A stretch of DNA of 64,000 nucleotides from Pollutimonas sp963706785 (lineage in GTDB: Bacteria; Pseudomonadota; Gammaproteobacteria; Burkholderiales; Burkholderiaceae_B). The stretch is taken from NCBI GenBank assembly GCA_963706785.1, contig CAVPNJ010000003.1:1-64000 (forward strand). The letters are read 5' to 3'. The position numbers and the translations under genes were made by a program. Positions 17,887 to 26,132 of the stretch are shown in pieces. A model generated the notes under the pieces. That model was not told the origin of the DNA, made no database searches, and was given only the letters and a program-made list of their open reading frames with translations. Every line of letters begins with the position of its first letter. Positions within the stretch are counted from its first letter, which is position 1.

Positions 17887-18855
17887 TTACTGAACGGCGA
17901 TATTGGCGCGCTTGACCAAGGCGTCGATCACAGGACTTTCGGTACGAATCTGGTTGGCCAGAGCTTCGGCTGAGCCGTCGCCCGGTTCTATACCCATATC
18001 CAGCAAGCGTTTGCGTACAGCGGTGTCTTTCAATGCGGCTTGCAGGGCCTTGCGTAAAGTGTCGGTAACGGCGGCTGGCGTATCTTTCGGAGCAACCAGG
18101 CTGAACCATGCAGTCATTTCAAAATTGGGATAACCCAGTTCGCTGATAGTAGGAAGTTCGGGCAAGGACGATAGCCGCTGCTTGCTCGTAATGGCCAGCA
18201 CATCGACTTTGCTGCTGTTGACCTGCGGCATGCCGGTGGCGACCATGTCGAAAAACAGATCGATGTCGCCGCCTATCAGCTGCGGCAGCGCCTGGGTGGA
18301 ACCTTTGAAAGGAACGTGCAGCATCTTGATGCCGGCCACCTGCTGGAAATATTCGGCAGCCAGATGCGACGACGTGCCAGCACCAAACGACGCGATGCTT
18401 AGCGTGCTGGGGTTCTGCCGAGCGAAGTCGACGACGTCTGCTACTTTCTTGAATTTGTGCTTTTTGCTGGCAAGCAGGACCATGGGACCGATGCCTATCA
18501 TGCCGATGGGCGCGAAGGCATCAGGGTCATACGACAAGGTCTTATACAGGTAGCGATTGGTGACCAGTGTGGAGTTGGTCGCCAGCAGAACGGTATAGCC
18601 ATCGGGCTTCTCGCGCGCTGCATACGATGCGCCGATCGTGGTGGCGGCGCCGGCCCTGTTCTCAACGATCAGTGCCTGCCCCAAAGTCTTGCTCATATGT
18701 TCGGTCAGGACGCGAGTCAGTGCGTCGGTCGCGCCTCCGGCGGGGAACGGTGTCACAACAGTGATTGCGCGTTCGGGAAATGGCGCGGCGGTCGCAATGT
18801 TGACCAAGGTGGCAAGTACGGCGGTTGCGAAGATTTTGGTACCAATTTTGATCAT
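17887..18855 (-). CDS. Bug/TctC-family periplasmic solute receptor 2
   Basis: 322 residues from the ATG at 18855 (GGAGAC upstream). A longer in-frame extension to 19224 runs under the divergent iclR gene and is rejected. The signal peptide ends near NIATAAPFPERA. Motifs are VTPFPAGGATDALTR, ENRAGAATTIG, EKPDGYTVLLATN and IASFGAGTSSHLAAEYF. It is the promoter-proximal gene of the run leading through the gamma-glutamyltransferase, receptor 1 and the TPP enzyme, and is divergent from iclR with an inverted repeat between. Confidence 0.93.
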   Translation of the reverse strand: MIKIGTKIFATAVLATLVNIATAAPFPERAITVVTPFPAGGATDALTRVLTEHMSKTLGQALIVENRAGAATTIGASYAAREKPDGYTVLLATNSTLVTNRYLYKTLSYDPDAFAPIGMIGIGPMVLLASKKHKFKKVADVVDFARQNPSTLSIASFGAGTSSHLAAEYFQQVAGIKMLHVPFKGSTQALPQLIGGDIDLFFDMVATGMPQVNSSKVDVLAITSKQRLSSLPELPTISELGYPNFEMTAWFSLVAPKDTPAAVTDTLRKALQAALKDTAVRKRLLDMGIEPGDGSAEALANQIRTESPVIDALVKRANIAVQ

Positions 18856-18913
18856 TCTCGTCTCCATATTGGTTTTATTTGCTGTGTAGGGAAAAGACAG
18901 TCTTGCCATCAAT

Positions 18914-18944
18914 AAACTGAATCCCGTACAATGGAATTCAGTTT
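18914..18944. promoter_or_regulatory. Inverted repeat between tctC2 and iclR
   Basis: AAACTGAAT (18914-18922) and ATTCAGTTT (18936-18944) form a perfect 9-bp inverted repeat with a 13-base spacer. It lies 59 bases upstream of tctC2 and 66 upstream of the IclR gene. Likely operator of the divergent IclR-type regulator. Confidence 0.55.
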
Positions 18945-19009
18945 CAGTTTTAGAACCAATATAGAAGCACTCGCGCAGAAATGCAAACCCTTTTGCCAAA
19001 GACATCTTC

Positions 19010-19822
19010 ATGCCCATTGATTTGAACGCCTCCATGCAAGCGCATGGCCGCCCGGCCCGCCGTAAGCGTAAGGCGCTACAGGCCGACGAGACATCACCCG
19101 ATTTTGTCGAGGCTTTAGCCAGAGGATTACGTGTCATGCGCTGCTTTGGGCCGGGCGTCAAAACCTTGGGCAACCTTGAACTGGCCACATTAACCGGATT
19201 GCCTAAATCCACAATCAGCCGCATCGTCTACACGCTGACCGTGACGGGGTACCTGCGTTATCACCCTGATACCGGGCGATATTCGCCGGGCTACGGGGTA
19301 TTGGCACTGGGCTTTGGGCTATTGGCGAATCTTGAAGTGCGGCAATTGGCGCGGCCGTTGATGGAAGAATTGGCGCAGGCGACGGGGGCGGCTGTGGCGT
19401 TAGGCGCGTTCGATGGGCATGCCATGACCTATGTCGAGGCCGTTCATGGTTCCTCTGCTTTGTATCTACGTTTGCCCGTGGGTCACCGGCTAGGGCCTGA
19501 TAGCGCCATGGGGCGCGCATATCTTGCGGCCTTGCCAACCGCCCAACGCGATGGCGTGCTGGCCCGTTTCGAAGGGGAGACCATCGCGCCAGAAATTCTT
19601 GAACAGGCTAGTCGCGATTTAAGTGCGACGGGTTGCTGTTTTGCGGTCGGCGACTGGCAGCAGGGCATCAACGCCGTCGCTGCGCCCTTCGCAACCTTTA
19701 CGGGTGAAGGATTCTTCGTGATGAGTTGCGGTGGGCCCGCCAGCGTACTCCCGGAAGATCGCCTGCACGGCGAAGTGGCAGGCATGCTACGGAAAACCGT
19801 TAAGAAGCTGTCTCAGGCATAG
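19010..19822 (+). CDS. IclR-type transcriptional regulator
   Basis: 270 residues. A basic N-terminal tail leads into the helix-turn-helix (ALARGLRVMRCFGP, LATLTGLPKSTISRIVYTL, GYLRYHPDTGRYSPG). The IclR effector domain follows from about residue 100 and includes RLPVGHRLGPDSAMGRAYLAAL and the closing GGINAVAAP-like sequence (QGINAVAAPF). PcaR/PobR-like members act on aromatic or organic-acid genes. Its divergent placement makes the TPP enzyme / receptor / gamma-glutamyltransferase run the likely target. Confidence 0.9.
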   Translation: MPIDLNASMQAHGRPARRKRKALQADETSPDFVEALARGLRVMRCFGPGVKTLGNLELATLTGLPKSTISRIVYTLTVTGYLRYHPDTGRYSPGYGVLALGFGLLANLEVRQLARPLMEELAQATGAAVALGAFDGHAMTYVEAVHGSSALYLRLPVGHRLGPDSAMGRAYLAALPTAQRDGVLARFEGETIAPEILEQASRDLSATGCCFAVGDWQQGINAVAAPFATFTGEGFFVMSCGGPASVLPEDRLHGEVAGMLRKTVKKLSQA

Positions 19823-19884
19823 CTTGAGCACGGACTGATCCTTTCCGTCTTCAGTAATACAGGTGTTCCCGTTTGTAGTGACAG

Positions 19885-20319
19885 CTAACGCCCGCCTTTA
19901 CGTTCGACAATGGCAAACACCCCGCTCGCACGGAAGATTTTCTCTTCATTCACATACAGAAAACAGTCGGCGAACGCCATGCGGCGGCCTTGCTTTTGTA
20001 CTGTCGCACGCGCCACGACCCAGTCGCCCATTTTCGCGGCTTTGAAGAATTCGCTGGTCAGGCTTACGGTAACCAAGCCCACCTCGTCACCATAGGCTTC
20101 GGCCACAGCGTCACCAATGGCGCTGTCGGCAATTGTGACCAGCAGGCCGCCATGGGTAATGCCACGAAGATTGCTGTGCTTGGTAGAAATACGTAGCGCC
20201 AATTCGATCTGCTTGCCGTTCTCTACCTTTTCATAGAAGGGGCCGCATAGATGGGTAAACTCGCTGTTATGGTGGCGCTCGCGATAGCCGTCGGGAATGT
20301 CTGTCATTGGAATGCTCAT
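19885..20319 (-). CDS. PaaI-type hotdog-fold thioesterase
   Basis: 144 residues with the hotdog fold pattern. LRGITHGGLLVTIADSAIGDA carries the HGG motif and catalytic acid of the PaaI/YbgC-like acyl-CoA thioesterases. VGLVTVSLTSEFFKAAKMGDWVVARATV forms the central strands. It should hydrolyse an acyl-CoA in the cytoplasm; phenylacetyl-CoA specificity cannot be claimed without paa neighbours. The ribosome site is weak and the ATG at 20307 is an alternative start. Confidence 0.82.
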   Translation of the reverse strand: MSIPMTDIPDGYRERHHNSEFTHLCGPFYEKVENGKQIELALRISTKHSNLRGITHGGLLVTIADSAIGDAVAEAYGDEVGLVTVSLTSEFFKAAKMGDWVVARATVQKQGRRMAFADCFLYVNEEKIFRASGVFAIVERKGGR

Positions 20320-20355
20320 GTTGCAAAAGGGCTGGTTCAGCCAGCCGTGATCATA

Positions 20356-20367
20356 TCGCTATAGCGA
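20356..20367. promoter_or_regulatory. 12-bp palindrome upstream of tctC3
   Basis: TCGCTATAGCGA is a perfect 12-base palindrome about 100 bases before the receptor gene at 20470, in the divergent gap with the thioesterase. Candidate binding site; no adjacent regulator. Confidence 0.3.
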
Positions 20368-20469
20368 GCAAGATGAAAATCGCCGGCTCGTCTCGCGGGG
20401 TGTCCAGTGTTAAGCTAAGGCGCTAACGAAAACTGTTTATTAACGTGTAATTTCGGAGGGGACAGAAGT

Positions 20470-21456
20470 ATGAATGAAGTCGACACAACAAGAAAAATAG
20501 CGTTTGCGACGCTGATAGCCAGTGGTATCGTGGCCGCGGCTTTCAACTTACCTGCACAGGCAGCTGCGTGGCCAGAAAAGCCCATCGAAGTGATTGTTCC
20601 GTATACCCCGGGGGGCTCTACCGACACCGTGTCGCGGGTGGTAATGAAACGGCTTTCAGAACGCCTGGGACAGCCGGTGGTTATTTCCAACAAGCCGGGT
20701 GCAAATAGCACTATCGGTACCGCCACGGCTGCCAGGGCCAAGCCCGACGGATATACGCTGGTGATGGTATTAGCCGCGTATACCGTGAATCCGCATTTGT
20801 ACAAGCTGAACTATTCTTTTAAAGACTTCGAGCCTATCTCGCATGTCGCTGATTTGCCTCTGTTTTTATTCGTCAACGATAAGCTGCCCGTTAAAACGGT
20901 GGCTGAGCTGGTCGACTACGGCAAGAAGCATCCGGATACGCTCACTTATGCGTCAAGCGGTACCGGCTCCAGCGCGCATCTAACGGGCGCTAATTTCGGC
21001 CTGCAGGCGGGTCTTTCCATGACTCATGTCCCATATAAGGGCAGCGCCCCGATACTGACCGACTTGCTTAGCGGCCAAGTTTCCATGGTATTCGACCCGA
21101 TTCTTGTTCCCATGCAGTACGTGAAGCAGGGCAAGCTGAAAGCACTGGCTATTACTTCAGCAAAGCGTTGGGATGACGAAGCCGACATCCCAACTATGGG
21201 CGAGGCGGGTTTCCCCGGTTTTGTCATGAATTCCTGGGCGGCCTTGCTTGCGCCAGCGGGTACCCCGAACGATATCGTCAATCGCGTTTCCAAAGAGATC
21301 GCCGAAATTGTGCAGGAGCCAGAAGTCAAGAAAACCTTCAAGGACTCCGGCTTCGTGCCCGTCGGCAGTACCCCGGCGGATTTAACCAAGCTTATTCAGA
21401 AAGACACAGTGATGTATGGCCAGATTATCGAGAAAGCCAATATCAAATTGAATTGA
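20470..21456 (+). CDS. Bug/TctC-family periplasmic solute receptor 3
   Basis: 328 residues with a signal sequence (hydrophobic stretch IAFATLIASGIVAAAF) cleaved near AQAAAWPEKPI. It has VPYTPGGSTDTVSR, SNKPGANSTIG, AKPDGYTLVMVL and YASSGTGSSAHLTG. AGGGG precedes the ATG. It stands alone: divergent from the thioesterase, followed by a 430-base gap and a TauE-type permease gene. No regulator is adjacent, so its ligand cannot be guessed. Confidence 0.92.
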   Translation: MNEVDTTRKIAFATLIASGIVAAAFNLPAQAAAWPEKPIEVIVPYTPGGSTDTVSRVVMKRLSERLGQPVVISNKPGANSTIGTATAARAKPDGYTLVMVLAAYTVNPHLYKLNYSFKDFEPISHVADLPLFLFVNDKLPVKTVAELVDYGKKHPDTLTYASSGTGSSAHLTGANFGLQAGLSMTHVPYKGSAPILTDLLSGQVSMVFDPILVPMQYVKQGKLKALAITSAKRWDDEADIPTMGEAGFPGFVMNSWAALLAPAGTPNDIVNRVSKEIAEIVQEPEVKKTFKDSGFVPVGSTPADLTKLIQKDTVMYGQIIEKANIKLN

Positions 21457-21887
21457 TGCGGGGCGTCTAGCGCACCGTCCCGGTTATCCTCTATTAAGCG
21501 GGGCGATGGCGTCGCTCCGTCAATGCCTCGATCGCTTATTTTTGCGGCCTGGGCGTCGTTGCGGTGCCCCGCGGAAGAATGGGGCATTCCACTTTGGGCT
21601 GGTCGCCGGTCAGGGCGATATTACGCAACGGACCTGCACGGAAGACATATTCGCCAGAGACCGTATTGGTGACGGTGCAGCAGCCCTTGTCGCCCACGGG
21701 AAGTATTTCGGCACCCGGCTAAGAATCAAAACATTGCAGTTTGCAAGCGGCCTACTTGACTGGCGAGCGCTCCTGTAATCGTCGGCGACGATGCAGCAAC
21801 ACGGCTACGCGCGGGCGTTGACGTCGACGTCTATAATCTCGGACCCGCCAATATGAACAGCGCTTCCTTCGACTTATCGGATCCACC
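21457..21887. other. Long gap with a short open frame on the minus strand
   Basis: This 431-base stretch has no convincing gene. The best candidate is a 60-codon minus-strand frame from 21718 to 21536 that reads like coding sequence (LPVGDKGCCTVTN, then GEYVFRAGPLRNIALTGDQP, ending PRPQK). It has no good start codon and is closed upstream by TAG. It may be the 3' remnant of a decayed gene. Confidence 0.35.
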
Positions 21888-22631
21888 TTGCAGATCGGCC
21901 TTTTAGTATTAATCGCGTTATCCGTGCTCGGCACGTCATTCCTTTCCGGAGTATTCGGCATGGCCGGCGGGATGGTGCTGATGGGCATCTTGATTGCCTT
22001 TCTGCCCGTACCGGCGGCAATGGTTCTGCATGGCACCGCGCAAATGACCTCCAACGGGTGGCGCGCGATCATGTGGCGCCGCAATGTGAATTTCCGCATC
22101 TTCGCCCGATACATTGCTGGCCTTCTGGTTGCCGCCGCGATGTTCTCGTTTATGGCGTTTGTTCCGGACAAGGCCTTTGTTTTGATTGCCCTTGGCATCA
22201 TTCCGTTCATGGCTGTATTGATACCCGCGAAGTTTGTGCCGCAGGTAAACCGCCGCTTGGGCGCTGAGCTTTGCGGCTTTCTGAATACGGTAATGCAATT
22301 CATTGCTGGGGTTTCAGGGCCTTTGCTTGATGTCTTTTTTGTGCGTAACCAGATGGACAGGCGAACCATAGTGGCCACCAAAGCCGCATGCCAAACGTTT
22401 TCGCACCTGGCGAAGCTTATTTACTTTACGAGTATCCTGGGCGATCAAGTCCAGGCCGATGAATGGGCTATGGGTATTGCCGTGGTGATGGCCATTATGG
22501 GGACCAGCCTGAGCAAACTCGTTCTCGAAAGACTTACCGATCATCAGTTCCGGCGCTGGACGCAATGGATAGTGATGACGATTGGCGCGGTGTATTTAAT
22601 GCAGGGTTTTTATGTGCTGTGGTCACGTTAG
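21888..22631 (+). CDS. TauE/SafE family membrane permease
   Basis: 247 residues, mostly hydrophobic, with seven or eight membrane segments. FLSGVFGMAGGMVLMGILIAFLPVPAAMVLHGTAQMTSNGWRA is the first TauE/SafE repeat, and GPLLDVFFVRNQMDRRTIVATKAACQTFSHLAK the second. The family is thought to export sulfite, sulfoacetate or other anions. The start is a TTG. It follows the receptor 3 gene on the same strand after a long gap, so a functional link is not shown. Confidence 0.85.
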   Translation: MQIGLLVLIALSVLGTSFLSGVFGMAGGMVLMGILIAFLPVPAAMVLHGTAQMTSNGWRAIMWRRNVNFRIFARYIAGLLVAAAMFSFMAFVPDKAFVLIALGIIPFMAVLIPAKFVPQVNRRLGAELCGFLNTVMQFIAGVSGPLLDVFFVRNQMDRRTIVATKAACQTFSHLAKLIYFTSILGDQVQADEWAMGIAVVMAIMGTSLSKLVLERLTDHQFRRWTQWIVMTIGAVYLMQGFYVLWSR

Positions 22632-22774
22632 GCCCGATTGTTAAGGGCAGATAAAAAGATCAAATACACCGAAGCGTTTCAGTGCATCTGCCTGTAAATA
22701 TGTGACGATTTTCTATAAGCAGCGGCGATGCTCGCAGACGCGATCATCTAAAAAACAACAAGAAGGAGATAACT

Positions 22775-23488
22775 ATGCTCAACAGTGCATTCGAGCGGGT
22801 AAGTAAAGACGAGGTATCCCAAGCATCCGCAATCGCCTCATCTATATTTTCCGATGTCGCTGATCGCCGTGGGGCGCTCGATGGCCGGATCAAGTCTGTA
22901 ACTCCGGGCTTGCGTGTATGCGGTCCAGCCCTGACAGTCGAGTTGCGCCCTGGCGACAACCTGATGATCCAGGCCGCGCTTGTGTTGGCCCGACCGGGCG
23001 ACGTGATCGTGATCGATGGCCAGGCAAATACAACGTATGCCGTGATGGGTGAAATGATGTGCGCACACGCGGCGGCTGCGGGAGTGGCGGGGGTCGTGAT
23101 TGATGGATCGGTGCGCGATGTCAGCGAGTTGCGGTCTGGCAGTTTTCCCGTATTCGCTTGCGGTTCCAATCCGAATGGTCCGTCACGCCAGTTGGGGGGG
23201 CGAATCGGCCACCCGGTGTCGGTTGGCGGGGTGGCGATCGAAGCGGGCGATCTGATCGTAGGCGACGACGATGGCATTGTCGTGGTGCCTAAGGCGCGGG
23301 TCGCACAGGCCCTGGTCGATGCACAGAAGAAAATCGAATTCGAACGCAAGCGCATGCAAGATATTGCGGAAGGACGCCTGATATACGGCTGGCTGGAAGG
23401 CACGTTAAAAGACGTTGGCGCCTTGTCACGGGACCAGAGCCTGGAGCAACTCATTGCCCAATTCGCCGGCCAGAAAGGCGCCGATTAA
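22775..23488 (+). CDS. RraA-like / HMG-CHA aldolase family protein
   Basis: 237 residues of the RraA-like fold. VCGPALTVELRPGDNLMIQAAL, PGDVIVIDGQA and AGVAGVVIDGSVRD carry the Asp and the Arg-Asp pair that bind the divalent metal and substrate in 4-hydroxy-4-methyl-2-oxoglutarate / 4-carboxy-4-hydroxy-2-oxoadipate aldolases. GDLIVGDDDGIVVVP is also typical. Length and motifs favour a class II pyruvate aldolase or oxaloacetate decarboxylase over the RNase E inhibitor RraA. A strong AAGGAGA ribosome site precedes it. Confidence 0.85.
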   Translation: MLNSAFERVSKDEVSQASAIASSIFSDVADRRGALDGRIKSVTPGLRVCGPALTVELRPGDNLMIQAALVLARPGDVIVIDGQANTTYAVMGEMMCAHAAAAGVAGVVIDGSVRDVSELRSGSFPVFACGSNPNGPSRQLGGRIGHPVSVGGVAIEAGDLIVGDDDGIVVVPKARVAQALVDAQKKIEFERKRMQDIAEGRLIYGWLEGTLKDVGALSRDQSLEQLIAQFAGQKGAD

Positions 23489-23501
23489 GGGTCCATCAAC
23501 C

Positions 23502-23993
23502 TTATTTCAGTCGGGTGAAGTAATGCGGAATGCGTTCAAGGGCGTATTCCGCGCTGGCCTGCCTAATTGACGTCCTGTCGCCTGAAAAACGCCGCGTTTC
23601 GCTGAATATTACGGGTGCGCCTCCGGACCCGTTTGCTTCGAATGCCCACGCGAAGCATTGGGTCCCGGCCGGAATGGCGTCATCGGTGTCATCGGTTACC
23701 CCCGTATTGGATACCGCTACATTCGCGCGGCTATTGCCCAGAGCTCCTTCGGCCATCTCCCGCGCAATTTCTTCGCTGGTCAGGTTGAATTTGTCCAGTG
23801 TCTCTTGCTTGACGGCCACGCAGTTTTTCTTGGCATCCGGGGAATATACGACGAAAGCGCAGTCAAGCAGTTTTCCCGCGCCAGGAATGTCCGCGAGCGT
23901 CGCGGCGATAAGCCCTGCGGTGCACGACTCCGCCGTGACTAGCATTAATGATTCGGACCTCATGAAATTTGCCACTTTTTCGATGCTTGCCAT
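23502..23993 (-). CDS. CinA C-terminal domain protein (nicotinamide-nucleotide amidase type)
   Basis: 163 residues corresponding to the stand-alone CinA C-terminal (PncC/YgaD) domain. It has VTAESCTAGLIAATLADIPGAG with the catalytic Ser-Lys region and FVVYSPDAKKNCVAVKQETL, then AVSNTGVTDDTDD. The normal start of the glycine-rich motif IAxTGIAGP is altered to VSNTGVTD, so activity on NMN is uncertain. The start at 23993 follows AGGGGG. It converges with the RraA-like gene, 13 bases apart. Confidence 0.82.
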   Translation of the reverse strand: MASIEKVANFMRSESLMLVTAESCTAGLIAATLADIPGAGKLLDCAFVVYSPDAKKNCVAVKQETLDKFNLTSEEIAREMAEGALGNSRANVAVSNTGVTDDTDDAIPAGTQCFAWAFEANGSGGAPVIFSETRRFSGDRTSIRQASAEYALERIPHYFTRLK

Positions 23994-24077
23994 GCTTCCC
24001 CCTGGAGCGTCATAAAGTTGACGTTCGCTGGGGGCTGATAGCAAGCGGCATGCCGATCGGTCCACGGGGTTCCAGGA

Positions 24078-25010
24078 TTACTCGCTGTCTTCGTCGCGCA
24101 AGATTTGCATGGCTTTTTTCAGAGCAGTTTGATAGCGAGACTGGGCCCGGGCAATGGAATCATCGTCCCATTCGTAGAACCCTTTGCGACTGGGCGATTT
24201 GACGCCGTAATGTCCCTGCGAGACCAAAGTTTGCATCAGTGGGCTGGGCTCTGTGTTTTGATGCAGTTCGGGGTAAATCGATGCGGCAGCCGCGCAATGA
24301 ATGTCAATGCCGGCCAGGTCTTTTTGCAGCAAAGGGCCGGCGGCAATATAACGAAAACCAAAACCATAACGCACCGCGAGGTCGACGTCTTCGGCGCTGG
24401 CGAATCCTTCATCGACCAAGGCAATGGCTTCGCGCATTAGCGCGTGTTGAATGCGGTTGGCCAGGAAGCCGGGAACGTCTCGTTTGACTTGCACCGGTTT
24501 TTTGCGCACTGCGCGCATGATATCGCTGACCTCCTGGGCGTGAACTTCGTCGGTATGAATGCTGCGGACCACTTCAACGGCAGGTACCAAGTGAGCCGGC
24601 ATGAAAAAGTGCAGGCCCAGCATGCGCTCTGCGCTTGTGCAATTTGCTGCAATTTTGCTGATAGGCAAGCCCGATGAATTACTGGTAAGCGGGATACCCG
24701 GGGGCGCTAATTTTTCGAGTTCCTGGAATACCTGTTGTTTAACAGAGAGCTCTTCAAGGACGCATTCTATGACGATACGCGCATGGGACCAGTCGATGTC
24801 AGACAGTGATGCGAGGGCGTCAATCGACCCGCCTTGCTTGTGAATGCCGGTTTCGGCGGCGGCGGCCGGTACTGCACTGGGCAGGCGCGCCCGTGCCTTA
24901 TCGTTCGTTTCAACGACTTGGGCGTTCCAACCAGCGGCGTAGAAAATGCCAGCGATGTCGCAACCCATGGTGCCGCCGCCGACGACCACAACAGAATCAT
25001 TCAGTGTCAA
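24078..25010 (-). CDS. 3-hydroxyacyl-CoA dehydrogenase-family NAD-dependent dehydrogenase
   Basis: 310 residues with a Rossmann domain (VVVVGGGTMGCDIAGIFYAAG) and an all-helical C-terminal domain (DVPGFLANRIQHALMREAIALVDEG; SPSRKGFYEW). The catalytic His lies in MLGLHFFMPAHLVPAVEVV, where true fatty-acid enzymes have HFFNP. The Met-for-Asn change fits the beta-hydroxyacid branch acting on free hydroxyacids such as carnitine or gulonate, rather than CoA esters. The start is TTG after AGGAG. It is last in a minus-strand run after an enolase-family dehydratase and receptor 4, although a terminator hairpin lies before it. Confidence 0.88.
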   Translation of the reverse strand: MTLNDSVVVVGGGTMGCDIAGIFYAAGWNAQVVETNDKARARLPSAVPAAAAETGIHKQGGSIDALASLSDIDWSHARIVIECVLEELSVKQQVFQELEKLAPPGIPLTSNSSGLPISKIAANCTSAERMLGLHFFMPAHLVPAVEVVRSIHTDEVHAQEVSDIMRAVRKKPVQVKRDVPGFLANRIQHALMREAIALVDEGFASAEDVDLAVRYGFGFRYIAAGPLLQKDLAGIDIHCAAAASIYPELHQNTEPSPLMQTLVSQGHYGVKSPSRKGFYEWDDDSIARAQSRYQTALKKAMQILRDEDSE

Positions 25011-25022
25011 TTTAGTCTCCTG

Positions 25023-25052
25023 AAAAAATAATGGGGCCGCGTCTACGGCCCC
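25023..25052 (-). terminator. Terminator between tctC4 and the dehydrogenase gene
   Basis: Read on the minus strand, GGGGCCG/CGGCCCC pairs (25046-25052 with 25033-25039), followed by ATTATTTTTT (to 25023). It is a good rho-independent terminator. It would end or attenuate the dehydratase-receptor transcript before the dehydrogenase gene, whose TTG start is only 13 bases beyond the T run. Confidence 0.75.
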
Positions 25053-25077
25053 TAGGGAATCAAGCCAGCGAAGACCC

Positions 25078-26052
25078 TTACTGTACTTTGATGTCAGCTT
25101 CCTTGATCAGTTTGCGCCATTTGTCGATTTCCTGTTGCTGGAATACCGCGAATTCTGCCGGCGGCATACCAGAAGGTTCTACACCCATGGTGTTCAGCTT
25201 GCTAAGTACGTCGGGGCTTTTCAATGCCAGGCTGATTGCCTGATAAAGCTTGTCGACAATGGGCTGAGGTGTGCCTTTCGGAGCAAAGACCGCTTGCCAG
25301 GCACGGATTTCATAATTGGGTAAGCCGGCTTCCTGCATAGTGGGAACGTTAGGCAGGCTCGCAAGCCTTTTTGGCGAGGTGACGGCCAGTGCGCGGACGG
25401 TGCCTTGCAGCACATGAGGTACGACGGATGGGCCTTCAAACATCATGCTGACCTGGCCGCCAATAATGTCGGGCAATGCCGACTTGCCGCCATAGGGCAC
25501 ATGCACTGCCTTGACGTCTGCTTCCGAAGAAAGCAGCACGCCGGACATGTGCTGAGTTGTGCCAATGCCGGAGGATGCATAGGTTACCGTTTCGGGGGCG
25601 GCTTTGGCCGCGGCGATGACGTCTTTAAGGCTCTTGAACGGGCTGTTATTTGCCACAACCAGCGTATTGGCATTGAACCCGATGATGGTTATGGGCTCGA
25701 AGGACTTCACTGCGTCGTACTGCATATTGGGGAACAGCCCGACGTTGATCGCATGCGACGCGATACTGCCGCCCATGATGGTGTAGCCGTCGGGCTTGGC
25801 TTTGGCGACATAACTGGAACCGATCATGCCAGTCGCACCCGGCCGGTTCTCGACCACCACCGATACCTTGAGCGTCTTTGCTATCTGGTCGGCAATGATG
25901 CGGCCCAGGGTGTCGGTATTGCTGCCAACGGGAAAAGGCGAAACATAGGTGATGGAGCGCGTTGGCCAGTCGTCGGCCGCAAAAACGGGCTGTATGCCCA
26001 TTAAAGCCGTCGACATGCATGACAGGATTATGGCTTTCTTTAATTTGAACAT
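25078..26052 (-). CDS. Bug/TctC-family periplasmic solute receptor 4
   Basis: 324 residues; the signal sequence ends near QPVFAADDWPTR. Motifs are VSPFPVGSNTDTLGR (with Val-Gly-Ser-Asn for the usual PGG), ENRPGATGMIG, AKPDGYTIMGGSIASH and YASSGIGTTQHMSG. It lies 80 bases after an enolase-superfamily dehydratase on the same strand. The likely ligand is therefore a sugar acid or other hydroxy acid. A hairpin separates the two genes and a terminator follows. Confidence 0.92.
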   Translation of the reverse strand: MFKLKKAIILSCMSTALMGIQPVFAADDWPTRSITYVSPFPVGSNTDTLGRIIADQIAKTLKVSVVVENRPGATGMIGSSYVAKAKPDGYTIMGGSIASHAINVGLFPNMQYDAVKSFEPITIIGFNANTLVVANNSPFKSLKDVIAAAKAAPETVTYASSGIGTTQHMSGVLLSSEADVKAVHVPYGGKSALPDIIGGQVSMMFEGPSVVPHVLQGTVRALAVTSPKRLASLPNVPTMQEAGLPNYEIRAWQAVFAPKGTPQPIVDKLYQAISLALKSPDVLSKLNTMGVEPSGMPPAEFAVFQQQEIDKWRKLIKEADIKVQ

Positions 26053-26090
26053 TTGTCTCTCTCCAGTATTTACTTATTAGTATTCTGATT

Positions 26091-26126
26091 CCGGGGCAGG
26101 GCGATGTTCGCCTTGCCGTGCCCCGG
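26091..26126 (-). other. Intercistronic hairpin between dehydratase and tctC4
   Basis: CCGGGGCA (26091-26098) pairs with TGCCCCGG (26119-26126), with further GGCGA/TCGCC pairing inside. No T run follows on the minus strand. Such hairpins often stabilise or partly terminate a transcript and can raise the copy number of the upstream part. Confidence 0.5.
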
Positions 26127-26132
26127 TTTAAC

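Noticed and set aside
18856..19224. N-terminal extension of tctC2
   Set aside because: It overlaps the divergent iclR gene and would bury the signal peptide; the ATG at 18855 has a good ribosome site.
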